DNA of 64,000 bases from Streptomyces sp. Q6 (GCF_036967205.1 NZ_CP146022.1:6014001-6078000), one strand, 5' to 3'; counted from the stretch's first letter, positions 1 through 10,680 are shown. A program made the numbers and translations. Notes: generated by a model not told the origin, from the letters alone.

Positions 1-270
1 GAGAAGATGCGCTGGTCGATCTCCGAGACCGCCGAGTGGGGCGACTACGTCACCGGTCCGCGGATCATCACCGACGCCACCAAGGCCGAGATGAAGAAGG
101 TCCTCGCCGAGATCCAGGACGGCACCTTCGCCCGTAACTGGATGGACGAGTACCACTCGGGTCTGAAGAAGTACAACGAGTACAAGACCCAGGACGAGAA
201 CCACCTCCTGGAGACCACCGGCAAGGAGCTGCGCAAGCTCATGAGCTGGGTGGACAACGAGGAGGCGTAA
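1..270 (+). CDS. ilvC: Ketol-acid reductoisomerase, C-terminal part (cut by window start)
   Basis: Only the last 89 codons are present. The enzyme performs the isomerisation and NADPH-dependent reduction of acetolactate or acetohydroxybutyrate, the second step of valine, leucine and isoleucine synthesis, in the cytoplasm. The stretch AEWGDYVTGPRI followed by the helical end ELRKLMSWVDNEEA is typical of the all-helical knotted C-terminal domain of class I enzymes. The frame is open to base 1, so the start lies upstream. A perfect terminator hairpin follows nine bases after the stop, so ilvC ends its transcription unit. Family assignment is from recognition of the C-terminus and is secure. Confidence 0.93.
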   Translation, partial: EKMRWSISETAEWGDYVTGPRIITDATKAEMKKVLAEIQDGTFARNWMDEYHSGLKKYNEYKTQDENHLLETTGKELRKLMSWVDNEEA

Positions 271-278
271 GCCTCACG

Positions 279-312
279 ACAACGGGCCGCGGCATTCGCC
301 GCGGCCCGTTGT
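279..312 (+). terminator. Terminator hairpin after ilvC
   Basis: A perfect 15-bp inverted repeat (arms 279-293 and 298-312, beginning ACAACGGGCCG) encloses the 4-base loop ATTC. There is no long T run, which is usual for Streptomyces terminators. It separates ilvC from serA. Confidence 0.85.
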
Positions 313-498
313 CCATCCCGTCCAGCCACGGACGGGTGATCCTTCCGGGGAGGCGTAAGAGTGCCTCCCGTGCGCCACTACACTGCTGAACACATTCGCG
401 TCGGGCCCACAGCGTCGTGCGTCTTTCACGCGGCTACCCACCTCCACCGCATGCGGCCGTCGGGACGGCCGTCCGCATTGGGACTTGTGAGGACTCAC

Positions 499-2103
499 GT
501 GAGCACTGCTGCCAACGGCAAACCCGTCGTACTCATCGCCGAAGAGCTGTCGCCGGCGACCGTCGACGCCCTGGGCCCGGACTTCGAGATCCGCCAGTGC
601 AACGGCGCGGACCGCGCGGAGCTGCTGCCCGCCATCGCCGACGTCGACGCGATCCTGATCCGCTCGGCCACCAAGGTCGACGCCGAGGCGATCGCCGCCG
701 CGAAGAAGCTGAAGGTCGTCGCACGAGCCGGCGTCGGCCTCGACAACGTCGACGTGTCCAGCGCCACCAAGGCCGGCGTCATGGTCGTCAACGCGCCGAC
801 CTCGAACATCGTCACCGCCGCCGAGCTCGCCTGCGGTCTGCTCCTCGCCACCGCCCGCAACATCCCGCAGGGCAGCCAGGCCCTCAAGGGCGGCGAGTGG
901 AAGCGCTCCAAGTACACGGGCGTCGAGCTCGCCGAGAAGACGCTGGGCGTCGTGGGCCTGGGCCGCATCGGCGCCCTCGTCGCGCAGCGCATGTCCGCCT
1001 TCGGCATGAAGGTCGTCGCCTACGACCCGTACGTGCAGCCCGCGCGCGCCGCGCAGATGGGCGTGAAGGTCCTCTCGCTGGACGAGCTGCTCGAGGTCTC
1101 CGACTTCATCACCGTCCACCTCCCGAAGACCCCCGAGACCCTCGGTCTCATCGGCGACGAAGCGCTGCACAAGGTCAAGCCGACCGTGCGCATCGTGAAC
1201 GCCGCCCGTGGTGGCATCGTCGACGAGGAAGCCCTGTACTCGGCGCTCAAGGAAGGCCGCGTCGCCGGCGCCGGCCTCGACGTGTACGCGAAGGAGCCCT
1301 GCACGGACTCCCCGCTCTTCCAGTTCGACCAGGTCGTCTGCACGCCGCACCTCGGTGCGTCGACGGACGAGGCGCAGGAGAAGGCCGGCATCGCCGTCGC
1401 CCGGTCCGTGCGGCTCGCCCTCGCCGGTGAGCTCGTGCCGGACGCGGTGAACGTCCAGGGCGGCGTCATCGCCGAGGACGTCAAGCCGGGGCTGCCGCTC
1501 GCCGAGCGGCTGGGCCGGATCTTCACCGCGCTCGCCGGTGAGGTCGCCGTGCGACTCGATGTCGAGGTGTACGGCGAGATCACCCAGCACGACGTGAAGG
1601 TGCTCGAACTGTCCGCCCTGAAGGGCGTGTTCGAGGACGTCGTCGACGAGACGGTCTCGTACGTGAACGCTCCGCTGTTCGCTCAGGAGCGCGGCGTCGA
1701 GGTGCGGCTGACGACGTCGAGCGAGTCGCCCGACCACCGCAACGTCGTCACCGTGCGCGGCACCCTCGGTGACGGTCAGGAAGTCTCGGTCTCCGGCACG
1801 CTCGCCGGTCCGAAGCACCTCCAGAAGATCGTCGCCGTCGGAGAGTACGACGTGGACCTCGCGCTCGCCGACCACATGGTCGTGCTGCGGTACGAGGACC
1901 GTCCGGGTGTCGTCGGCACCGTCGGTCGTGTCCTCGGCGAGTCCGGGATCAACATCGCCGGGATGCAGGTCGCTCGTGCGGACGTGGGCGGCGAGGCGCT
2001 GGCCGTGCTCACCGTCGACGACACCGTGCCGCAGGGCGTGCTGAACGAGCTGGCCGCGGAGATCGGTGCCACGTCGGCGCGTTCGGTGAATCTCGCCGAC
2101 TGA
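499..2103 (+). CDS. serA: D-3-phosphoglycerate dehydrogenase
   Basis: This NAD-dependent enzyme oxidises 3-phosphoglycerate in the first step of serine synthesis. The 534-residue length fits the long (type I) form. An N-terminal substrate domain leads into the Rossmann motif GLGRIG at residues 153-158, and the catalytic region includes NAARGGIVDEEAL and HLGASTDEA. An intervening (ASB) domain is followed by a C-terminal ACT domain from about residue 460 (MVVLRYEDRPGVVGTVGRV), the usual site of serine feedback. I chose GTG 499 because GTGAGGA lies just upstream and the protein then begins STAANGKPVVLIAEEL, as relatives do. The open frame back to 361 lacks a ribosome site. It is transcribed separately from ilvC. 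Confidence 0.96.
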   Translation: MSTAANGKPVVLIAEELSPATVDALGPDFEIRQCNGADRAELLPAIADVDAILIRSATKVDAEAIAAAKKLKVVARAGVGLDNVDVSSATKAGVMVVNAPTSNIVTAAELACGLLLATARNIPQGSQALKGGEWKRSKYTGVELAEKTLGVVGLGRIGALVAQRMSAFGMKVVAYDPYVQPARAAQMGVKVLSLDELLEVSDFITVHLPKTPETLGLIGDEALHKVKPTVRIVNAARGGIVDEEALYSALKEGRVAGAGLDVYAKEPCTDSPLFQFDQVVCTPHLGASTDEAQEKAGIAVARSVRLALAGELVPDAVNVQGGVIAEDVKPGLPLAERLGRIFTALAGEVAVRLDVEVYGEITQHDVKVLELSALKGVFEDVVDETVSYVNAPLFAQERGVEVRLTTSSESPDHRNVVTVRGTLGDGQEVSVSGTLAGPKHLQKIVAVGEYDVDLALADHMVVLRYEDRPGVVGTVGRVLGESGINIAGMQVARADVGGEALAVLTVDDTVPQGVLNELAAEIGATSARSVNLAD

Positions 2104-2199
2104 TTTCTCTTGATCCCCGTTCTGGCGTGCGGGGGTGGGGCCCGGGTGACCTTTCTGGTTGCCCGGGTCCTTTTGTGTGTGCCGCCTGGTGGGGGTGTC

Positions 2200-2317
2200 G
2201 GGGACGTGTCGGGGTACCTCCTCGGCCGGATGGGTCGTGTTGTTTCCGGACGACCGATGTCGGGCCCCCCGCGCTGTGTTCCTGCGGAGTCCTGCGGGGG
2301 TACCCCGACACGTCCCC
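2200..2317. repeat. 19-bp perfect inverted repeat in the serA/SDR intergenic region
   Basis: Bases 2200-2218 (GGGGACGTGTCGGGGTACC) recur as the exact reverse complement at 2299-2317, 80 bases apart. The left arm also lies in a short direct repeat, GTGTCGGGG at 2195 and 2206. The region 2104-2345 separates two convergent genes and has no gene of its own. A long-stem bidirectional terminator or a paired binding site are both possible. Confidence 0.7.
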
Positions 2318-2345
2318 TCGCGTCGTGGGCGGGTGCACCTGGCCG

Positions 2346-3314
2346 TCAGCGGAAGCCCAGGAACGGGTCCGTGCCCGTCAGTTCGCAGCTCGCCGCCCAG
2401 AGGCGCGCGGCCACTTCCTGGTCGGCCATGTGCGGGGGGACGGGCTCGCGCCGGGGCGCTCCGCGCAGGCCGAACACCCGCGGGCCCCAGAGCTGTCCGC
2501 CCTCCGCCTCCGGGTCGAGGACCGCTCGGACGATCGGCCGCGCTCCGGCCTCCTTGCCCTGGACCAGGAGCGCGGCGGGCAGGGCACGCAGCCGTGCGCC
2601 GGGGGTGGTCGTGTGGATCGAGGGGCGGGACGGGGTGAGCGCGTCCAGCGCGCCGCCCGGGTGTGCCACCAGGCTCTGTACGGTGCTGCCGATGGCGCGA
2701 AGGCGCAGGTCGAGCGCGAAGCCGAACATCATCTGTGCCAGCTTCGAGCGGCCGTAGGTGCGCTTGGGCGCGTAGGCCCGGGTCGACTGGAGGTCGTTCA
2801 GGTCGAGGCGTTCGGAGCGTGCCGCGAAGCTGCCCACCGTCACGACGCGGGCCGCCGGTGCCGCGCGCAGGAGCGGTGCCAGGCACTGGGTCAGCGCCAC
2901 GTGGCCCAGGTGGTTCGTGCCGAACATCAGCTCGTTGCCGTCCTCCGTCTCTTGGCGCGGTGGGTCGTCCAGGGCCACACCCGCGTTGTGCACCACCGCG
3001 TCCAGGTGAGCGATGCCGCGTGCTTGTAGGTCTTCTGTCGTTCTCCTGAGGGAGGGGTGGTTCGCCAGGTTCAGGGGGATGTGCTGCACCCGCGCCCCGG
3101 GGATTCGGGTGCGCAGGGACGTCAGCGCCGCCTCCGCCTTCGCCTGGTTCCTGCTGCCCAGGACCACGGTGGCCCCTGCCGCCGCCAACTGTTCCGATAC
3201 GAAGTAGCCGATGCCGGCATTGCCCCCGGTCACCAAGACCGTTGGGGGGTGGGGCGTGGGCTCGGAGGGTGGGTTGGGGGTGGGCTCGGAGGGTGGGTTG
3301 GGGGTGGGGGGCAT
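2346..3314 (-). CDS. Short-chain dehydrogenase/reductase with proline-rich N-terminus
   Basis: This is a probable NADP-dependent oxidoreductase of the classical/extended SDR type, similar in layout to retinol-dehydrogenase-like proteins; its substrate is unknown. The 322-residue protein has the cofactor motif VTGGNAGIG, the VVHNAG motif and the catalytic pair in YGRSK. I chose ATG 3314 because AAGGAG stands seven bases upstream. The first 24 residues before the Rossmann fold are Pro/Ser/Glu-rich and contain the 8-residue unit NPPSEPTP twice, from a 24-bp tandem duplication. It lies downstream of the exporter gene on the same strand, with 88 bases between them, so the two may be cotranscribed. 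It converges on serA. Confidence 0.85.
   Translation of the reverse strand: MPPTPNPPSEPTPNPPSEPTPHPPTVLVTGGNAGIGYFVSEQLAAAGATVVLGSRNQAKAEAALTSLRTRIPGARVQHIPLNLANHPSLRRTTEDLQARGIAHLDAVVHNAGVALDDPPRQETEDGNELMFGTNHLGHVALTQCLAPLLRAAPAARVVTVGSFAARSERLDLNDLQSTRAYAPKRTYGRSKLAQMMFGFALDLRLRAIGSTVQSLVAHPGGALDALTPSRPSIHTTTPGARLRALPAALLVQGKEAGARPIVRAVLDPEAEGGQLWGPRVFGLRGAPRREPVPPHMADQEVAARLWAASCELTGTDPFLGFR
3256..3303 (-). repeat. 24-bp tandem duplication in SDR N-terminus
   Basis: Two exact 24-base copies (3256-3279 and 3280-3303) encode the repeated NPPSEPTP segment of the SDR protein. Change in copy number would keep the frame. Confidence 0.85.
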
Positions 3315-3402
3315 GAGGTTGCTCCTTGGGGTGGGCTGTGGTGTTCCTTCAGGGTTGCTGTCTTCGCCGATATGTCGCCGACAAGGTTCCGACAAGGGCT
3401 GT

Positions 3403-4914
3403 TCAGGCGGCTCGTAGGCCTCGGCGGGCCAGGATCGCCGCTCCCGTCAGGACGATCACTCCGGCCACTCCCGCCGCGTGCATGCCCGACGTGAACGCCT
3501 CCCGTGCCGTCGACAGGAGTTCCGCACCCGCGCGGCCCGGCAGCGTGTGCGCCACCGCCAGAGCGCCGCCCAGCGTCTCGCGCGCCTGGTCGGGGGCCGA
3601 GGCGAGGTCGTGGCGGTAGACCGCCGTGCCGATCGAGCCGAGGACCGCCATGCCGAGCGCGCCGCCGAACTCCTGGCCCGTCTCCAGGAGCGACGAGGCC
3701 GCGCCCGCCTTCTCCGCGGGGGCCGCGCCGAGCGCCAGGTCGGTCAGCTGGGAGCCGACGATGACCGCGCCCGAGGCCAGAACTCCCGCCCCCGCCAAGG
3801 CGATCCAGAGCGAGTCGGTGTCGGTGAGGATCAGCAGTCCGTAGCCGGCCGCGATGGTCAGGAAGCCGACCGCGACGACGGTGCTCCGGTGCACACCGCG
3901 CTGGACCAGGACCGTGGCGATCGGTGCCGCGAAGCCGATGAGGACCGTGGGCAGCAGGGCCCACAACGCCGCCTCCAGCGCGCTCTTGCCGAGGACCGCC
4001 TGAAGGTACTGCGTCGTGAAGTACGCCGAACCCATCATCGCGAACGCCGAGATGAGGTTGAGGACCACCGCCGGGCCGAAGCCGCGGTGCCTGAACAGGT
4101 CCGGGGAGATCATCGGCGACGCGATCGTGCGCTGGCGGCGGACGAACAGTGCCGTGAAGACGAGGCCGGCGACGAGCGAGATCACGTACTCCGGAGCGAA
4201 GCCCTCGGACGGGATCTCCTTGATGCCGTAGACGAGCGGGAGCACCGCGGCCATCGAGAGCGGGACGCTCAGGACGTCGAAGCGGCCGGGGGCCGGATCC
4301 TTGAACTCGGGCAGCAGGACCGGGGCCAGGATCAGGAGCAGGGCCATCGCGGGCAGGTTCACCAGGAACACCGAGCCCCACCAGAAGTGCTCGACGAGGA
4401 TGCCGCTCAGCACGGAGCCGAACGCTACGCCGCCGGTCATCACGCCGGTCCAGATCGCGATGGCCTTCGCGCGCTGTTCGGCGTCGTGGAACATGTTGCG
4501 GATCAGCGCCATCGTGGACGGCATGAGTGTCGCGCCGCCGACGCCCAGGACCGCGCGGGCCGCGATGAGCATCTCCGCGCTGTTCGCGTACGCCGCGCAG
4601 ACCGAGGCCGCGCCGAACGCGACCGCGCCCGCCATGAGCAGCTTGCGGCGGCCGATGCGGTCGCCGAGCGAGCCCATCGTCATCAGCAGGCCGGCGAGCA
4701 CGAACCCGTAGATGTCGAAGATCCACAGCTGCTGGGTGCCGGTCGGCTCCAGATCCGCGCTGATCGACGGGACCGCGAAGTAGAGGACCGAGACATCCAT
4801 GGAGACGAGCAGGAGCGGGAGCATCAGGACCGCCATCGCGGTCCATTCCTTGCGCCCCGCACGGGAGTTGGTGGGGTCCTGGGGTTGCTGGGTGGTGCAC
4901 GGCGAGTTCGTCAT
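3403..4914 (-). CDS. MFS drug:H+ antiporter, DHA2 family
   Basis: This is a proton-driven exporter of the plasma membrane, 503 residues, the length of the 14-segment DHA2 (EmrB/QacA-like) family. The loop signature GSLGDRIGRRKLLMAG (about residues 80-95) is the conserved motif A, and motif C-like sequence follows with GGATLMPSTMALI. Hydrophobic segments continue to the C-terminus. The divergent TetR gene with a shared palindrome indicates ligand-inducible repression. The start at 4914 has no strong ribosome site; an internal Met 27 is an alternative just before the first membrane segment. The substrate cannot be read from sequence. Confidence 0.9.
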   Translation of the reverse strand: MTNSPCTTQQPQDPTNSRAGRKEWTAMAVLMLPLLLVSMDVSVLYFAVPSISADLEPTGTQQLWIFDIYGFVLAGLLMTMGSLGDRIGRRKLLMAGAVAFGAASVCAAYANSAEMLIAARAVLGVGGATLMPSTMALIRNMFHDAEQRAKAIAIWTGVMTGGVAFGSVLSGILVEHFWWGSVFLVNLPAMALLLILAPVLLPEFKDPAPGRFDVLSVPLSMAAVLPLVYGIKEIPSEGFAPEYVISLVAGLVFTALFVRRQRTIASPMISPDLFRHRGFGPAVVLNLISAFAMMGSAYFTTQYLQAVLGKSALEAALWALLPTVLIGFAAPIATVLVQRGVHRSTVVAVGFLTIAAGYGLLILTDTDSLWIALAGAGVLASGAVIVGSQLTDLALGAAPAEKAGAASSLLETGQEFGGALGMAVLGSIGTAVYRHDLASAPDQARETLGGALAVAHTLPGRAGAELLSTAREAFTSGMHAAGVAGVIVLTGAAILARRGLRAA

Positions 4915-4932
4915 GACAGGGACTGTACGGAT

Positions 4933-4967
4933 GTTTTACACGCTTGTATAGGACGAGTGTGTAAGAC
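4933..4967. promoter_or_regulatory. Probable TetR operator between exporter and regulator
   Basis: The arms GTTTTACACGCTTGT (4933-4947) and ACGAGTGTGTAAGAC (4953-4967) form an inverted repeat matching at 12 of 15 positions around a 5-base centre. It lies 18 bases before the exporter start and 30 before the TetR start, suiting control of both. Confidence 0.75.
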
Positions 4968-4997
4968 ATCTGTCTGGATGGTGGGTAGGGTGGGGGC

Positions 4998-5582
4998 ATG
5001 GGACATCGTGAGGATCTGCTCGAAGGCGCCAAGCGCTGCCTGCTGGAGAAGGGGTTCGTGCGCACCACCGCGCGCGACATCGTCAAGGAGTCGGGGACCA
5101 ACCTGGCCTCCATCGGCTACCACTACGGCTCGAAGGACGCGCTGCTCGCGCAGGCCTACGTGTCACTCGCCGAGGAGGCGTCCGACGGGTGGGGCGAGGT
5201 CGGCGAGCTGCCGGGCGCGCCCGGCTCGGCCGAGCGGTTCCGCGCCGTGATGGCGGGGATCATCGGCACGCTCGGCCAACCCGGCTCCATCTGGCACCTG
5301 AGCGTGGAGCTGGTGGCCATGGGCGACAAGCTGCCGGCCCTGCGCGAGCACATGTCGGCGGCTCAGCGGGAGGCCGGGCGCGGGTTCATCGGTCTGATCA
5401 TGGGCGAGGAGCCGCCCGCCGACGACCCGAGCGTGGACACCCTCGGCAAGTTCTTCTCGGTGCTGGTGCTCGGGCTCATCTCACAGCACACCTTCGACGC
5501 TGACTTCACGCCGAGCGCGGATGAACTCACCGAAGGTGTGAGGGAGTTGATGGTGACCTTCGCGAAGGGAGACAGGCCCTAA
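4998..5582 (+). CDS. TetR family regulator, likely repressor of the divergent exporter
   Basis: A 194-residue dimeric DNA-binding repressor. The N-terminal helix-turn-helix is clear: [41 protein letters not shown] in outline, with the typical IGYHYGSK recognition-helix end at about residues 37-44. The C-terminal domain is ligand-binding and variable. It is divergent from the MFS exporter across an 83-bp gap with a good palindrome, so self- and exporter-repression is inferred. Its stop overlaps that of the convergent PucR-type gene in the four bases CTAA. Confidence 0.9.
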   Translation: MGHREDLLEGAKRCLLEKGFVRTTARDIVKESGTNLASIGYHYGSKDALLAQAYVSLAEEASDGWGEVGELPGAPGSAERFRAVMAGIIGTLGQPGSIWHLSVELVAMGDKLPALREHMSAAQREAGRGFIGLIMGEEPPADDPSVDTLGKFFSVLVLGLISQHTFDADFTPSADELTEGVRELMVTFAKGDRP

Positions 5583-6828
5583 GGCGCCTGGAGTCGCGTC
5601 GCCTTCAGGGCCATGTGGAGGAGCAGCCGGTCCTCGCCCTCGTCCAGGTCGAGGCCCGTGAGCTGCTCCACCCGCGACAGGCGGTAGTAGAGCGTCTGGC
5701 GGTGGATGCCGAGGGCCGCCGCCGCGCGGCCCGCCTGGCCCGCGCAGTCGAGGAACACCTCGGCGGTCCGCGCCAGTTGGTGATGGGCCGGGGCCAGCAA
5801 CGGTGTCACCGCCGGATCGTGGGCGGCCTCCGGCGGCAGCGCCGTCAGGAGGCGGTACGGGCCGATCGCCGACCACTGCGTGTCGGGGCCCAGGCGTGGG
5901 TCGGCCAGCGCCGCGCGGGCCGAGGCCGTCGCCTCGTGCCAGGCCGCCGTGAGTTCCGCCAGGTCCGCGCGTGGGGCTCCGATGCCCGCGGCCACCCCGG
6001 CGGCCCCGGCCCGCGCGCGCAGCTTCGCCGCCGCCGTCAGCGCGGGCGTCAGCACCTCCGCCGAGCGCAGTCGTACGAGGAGCGCCAGGGCCTGGCCCGT
6101 CGCACCCCACGGCACCAGGCAGAGCGCGTCCGCCGCCGCGATGGTCCGTACGGAAGGGGTGTCGTCCGGGTCCGCCGGGGAGGCCCTCCTCCCGGCCGGA
6201 TCCGGGAGCCCGGCGACGGCCAGGGCGCGACGCAGACCACCGCGTGCAGACCGTCCGCCCGCGCGCCGAGCGCCGTGCGCAGCGCCGCCACCGCCATGTC
6301 CCGCTGCCAGCCGCGCTCCGCCGTGAGCACCGAGTGGAACTCCCGGGTCAGATCCGCGCCGGCCTGCGCCTCGTCGGCGAGCTGCGCCCCGATCCGGCCC
6401 GCCACCTCCATCGCCGCGTCGAGCTGCTCCTGCGTCGGGCCCGGATCGTCGTCCAGCAGCCATACGTAACCGAGGACGATGCCCCGGTGCCGGACCGGCA
6501 GGCAGATGCGGCCCCGGTAGACGCCCGCCTCCGGGGTCGCGGGGATGCGGACCGGCTCGGTCGCGCGGGCGATGCCGAACCCCTCGAACCAGGCACGGAC
6601 CGCCGGGGTGGAACCGCGCGTGAGGATCGAGCGGGTGCGGACCGGGTCCAGCGTCGACGCGTCGAAATCGGAGTCGGCGTCCGTGTCGCTGAGCTGCGCG
6701 CCGAACGCGATGAGCCGGAAGTCCCGGTTCTCCAGCGTCGCGGGCGCGCCGAGCAGCGCCGAGATCTCGTCGACCAGTTCCTGGTAGTCGCCCTTCACCC
6801 CGCCATTCTCGCGCACCTCACGCGTCAC
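5579..6828 (-). CDS. PucR-type transcriptional regulator, frameshifted
   Basis: This is a likely activator of the divergent proline catabolic genes. The N-terminal half (from Met at 6828, starting [10 protein letters not shown]) reads in one frame to about 6228 and the rest, ending KATRLQAP, in another. One missing base near 6226-6228 (in GGGCGCGAC) restores a 416-residue protein. The C-terminus carries the PucR helix-turn-helix, [19 protein letters not shown], about 35 residues from the end. The middle region is GAF/sensor-like. Both halves keep Streptomyces codon use, so a sequencing error is more likely than a recent mutation. The position next to proline dehydrogenase matches other streptomycetes; the regulatory role is inferred from that. 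Confidence 0.82.
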
Positions 6829-6833
6829 TTCAT

Positions 6834-6875
6834 ACAGATGTCTGAGGTGGCGGCCACAGATGCGTGACAGCTGTC
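6834..6875 (+). promoter_or_regulatory. Candidate regulator sites upstream of proline dehydrogenase
   Basis: The intergenic region holds two ACAGATG direct repeats (6834-6840, 6856-6862), 22 bases apart (two helical turns), and a perfect palindrome GACAGCTGTC (6866-6875). A 7-bp stem (6920-6926/6937-6943) and the AT-rich TATATG at 6954 follow before the gene. Binding by the PucR protein is inferred from position only. Confidence 0.45.
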
Positions 6876-6994
6876 GATGGCACAGGATCGGAGGGATCCT
6901 TAGATTTCACGGTGGTTCTCCGTGCTGTTCCCGTAAAGCACGGATTGTGGCCCTATATGAACGTTCACCACTCCTGCTCCTTTGGAGGTGCCCC

Positions 6995-7921
6995 GTGCTG
7001 GCTCCCCTGATCCTCGCCGCGTCGCGCAGCGACAAGATGCGCGCTTTCGTGTCGGCGGCGCCGGGCACCAAGCAGGTCGTCGACCGGTTCATCGCCGGTG
7101 AGACGGTCGACCAGGTGATCCCGATCGTGCGGGACGCCACGGACAAGGGGCTCGAAGTCACCCTCGACGTCGTCGGCGAGGACATCACCACCGTCGAGCA
7201 GTCGCACGCCGCCCGCGACGCCTACCTGGAGCTGATCGGCCGTCTCAAGGACCTCGGCCTCGGTGCCAAGGCCGAGATGTCCGTGAAGCTGTCGATGTTC
7301 GGACAGGCGCTGGAGGGCGGCCACGAGCTCGCCCTCGCCAACGTCCGGCCCGTCGTCGAGGCCGCCGCCGAGATCGGCACGACCGTCACGCTCGACGCCG
7401 AGGACCACACCACCCTCGACTCGATGTTCGCCATCCACGAGGAGCTGCGGAAGGACTTCCCGCAGACCGGCTGCGTCATCCAGTCCTACCTCTTCCGCAC
7501 CGAGGACGACGCCCGCCGTCTGGCCGCCGCCGGCAGCCGCGTCCGGATCGTGAAGGGCGCCTACAAGGAGCCCGCCGAGGTCGCGTACCAGGACAAGGCC
7601 GAGATCGACAAGGCGTACGTGCGCATCACGCGCATCCTCATGGAGGGCGACGGGTACCCGATGATCGGGTCCCACGACCCCCGCCTGATCTCCATCGCGC
7701 AGGAGCTCGCCCGCAAGGCCGGGCGCAAGCTGGACGAGTACGAGTTCCAGATGCTGTACGGGATCCGCAGCGACGAGCACGTGCGGCTCGCCGCCGAGGG
7801 TCACCGGATGCGTGTCTACACCGCGTACGGCACCGACTGGTACGGATACTTCATGCGCCGCCTCGCGGAGAAGCCGGCCAACCTGCTCTTCTTCGCCCGC
7901 TCGATCCTCACCAAGGGCTGA
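6995..7921 (+). CDS. Proline dehydrogenase
   Basis: This FAD enzyme oxidises proline to pyrroline-5-carboxylate, the first step of proline use as carbon and nitrogen source. The 308-residue monofunctional protein has a TIM barrel with the conserved blocks TLDAEDHTT, RIVKGAYKEP and YEFQMLYGIR, which bind flavin and substrate. GTG 6995 was chosen because GGAGG stands seven bases upstream and the protein then begins LAPLILAASRSDKM, as in relatives; the longer upstream frame has no ribosome site. The P5C dehydrogenase gene follows after 55 bases, so one operon is likely, under the divergent PucR-type regulator. Confidence 0.93.
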   Translation: MLAPLILAASRSDKMRAFVSAAPGTKQVVDRFIAGETVDQVIPIVRDATDKGLEVTLDVVGEDITTVEQSHAARDAYLELIGRLKDLGLGAKAEMSVKLSMFGQALEGGHELALANVRPVVEAAAEIGTTVTLDAEDHTTLDSMFAIHEELRKDFPQTGCVIQSYLFRTEDDARRLAAAGSRVRIVKGAYKEPAEVAYQDKAEIDKAYVRITRILMEGDGYPMIGSHDPRLISIAQELARKAGRKLDEYEFQMLYGIRSDEHVRLAAEGHRMRVYTAYGTDWYGYFMRRLAEKPANLLFFARSILTKG

Positions 7922-7976
7922 GCCCACCCCCTTGCCGAACCGCAACTCCCCGACCCCCCGAAGGAGATACGGACCC

Positions 7977-9614
<1,638 letters not shown>

Positions 9615-9630
9615 CGCCCCCCTGAATCCC

Positions 9631-9674
9631 GCCCCCGGCCAGGGCCCCACCCCGGCCGGGGGCGGTGTTTTTTT
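9631..9674 (+). terminator. Intrinsic terminator of the proline operon
   Basis: A perfect 10-bp stem (GCCCCCGGCC at 9631-9640 with GGCCGGGGGC at 9654-9663) is followed by GGTG and seven T residues (9668-9674). This is the best classical Rho-independent terminator in the window. Confidence 0.95.
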
Positions 9675-9851
9675 GCGTCCGCCGGGCCCCTAGCACGGTG
9701 CGGCGGGGGAGCGGCATGGTTCCTCGACTCCTGCCCTGTTCGGGGGAGTTGTCGTACAAAGTAGGGAGAGCGGCGCGGGAAAGCCCTACTGTCCGACGCA
9801 CGCCACCGGAGACCCGGTGGTGAAGCGGTGGCGCGGCAGGGGGAGACCTCC

Positions 9852-10655
9852 ATGAACGTGTACGACCTGACGGGGCGCAAGGCACTGGTGACCGGTGGCG
9901 CGCAAGGGCTCGGGGCGGGGGCGGCCGAAGCCCTCGTACGGGCGGGGGCCGCCGTCGTCATCGGTGACATCCAGGAGGACGCGGGCCGGGCGAGCGCCGA
10001 GGCGTTGCAGAAGACGGGTGGCACGGCCGGGTTCGTACCGCTCGACGTGACCGACGACGCGAGCTGGGAGGCGGCCGTCGGGCACGCCGTCGACGAACTC
10101 GGCGGCCTGGACATCGTCGTCAACAACGCCGGGGTGGAGATCTCCGGCCTCGTCGTCGACCTCGACCCTGCGGACGTCCGCAGGATGCTCGACGTCAACG
10201 TGCTCGGCGTCGCCCTCGGTCTCAAACACGCCTTCCGCGCGATGCGCCCCGGCGGACCGGCCGGCCGGGGCGGCGCGATCGTCAACATCTCGTCGGTGGC
10301 CGCCACGATCCCCTTCCCCGGCATCGCGGGCTATGCCGCGACGAAGTCCGCGGTCGACCGGCTCACCCGGGTCGCCGCCCTGGAGTCCGGCAAGCTGGGC
10401 TACGGGGTGCGCGTCAACTGCCTCTACCCGGGCCTGGTCCCCACCCAGATGGGTACTCGCCTCGCGCAGGACATGGAGACGCTGGGCCTGTGGCCGAGCG
10501 CGGAGGCCGCGGTCGGCGACGTCATCGGGCTCACCCCGCTCGGACGGCTCGGCGAGGTGTCCGACATGGCCGACGCCGTGGTCTTCCTCGCCTCCGACGC
10601 CGCTCGCTTCATCACCGGCGCGGGACTCCCGGTCGACGGCGGCATGGGAATGTGA
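9852..10655 (+). CDS. SDR family oxidoreductase
   Basis: A 267-residue classical short-chain dehydrogenase, NAD(P)-dependent, substrate unknown. It shows the cofactor motif TGGAQGLGAG (about residues 14-23), NNAG, the catalytic serine in NISSVA, and Y-x3-K in GYAATKSA. The C-terminal ITGAGLPVDGGMGM is typical of the FabG-like branch. ATG 9852 follows a GGGGGAGA ribosome site. It stands alone between the proline-operon terminator and the PP2C gene. A steroid- or sugar-alcohol-type substrate is possible but not shown. Confidence 0.9.
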   Translation: MNVYDLTGRKALVTGGAQGLGAGAAEALVRAGAAVVIGDIQEDAGRASAEALQKTGGTAGFVPLDVTDDASWEAAVGHAVDELGGLDIVVNNAGVEISGLVVDLDPADVRRMLDVNVLGVALGLKHAFRAMRPGGPAGRGGAIVNISSVAATIPFPGIAGYAATKSAVDRLTRVAALESGKLGYGVRVNCLYPGLVPTQMGTRLAQDMETLGLWPSAEAAVGDVIGLTPLGRLGEVSDMADAVVFLASDAARFITGAGLPVDGGMGM

Positions 10656-10680
10656 GAGAGATCCGCGCTCGCATTCCGTG

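Noticed and set aside
361..498. Longer serA start at GTG 361
   Set aside because: No ribosome site is present and the added 46 residues are unlike serA N-termini, while GTG 499 has GTGAGGA in front.
274..2886. 870-residue frame antisense to serA
   Set aside because: It follows GC-rich mirror composition of serA, runs across the intergenic region and the SDR gene, has Arg/Gly/Pro-biased residues and no family motif or ribosome site.
6220..6235. Programmed ribosomal frameshift in the PucR-type gene
   Set aside because: There is no slippery heptamer or following structure, and six other genes-level sites have the same type of single-base loss, so an error is simpler.
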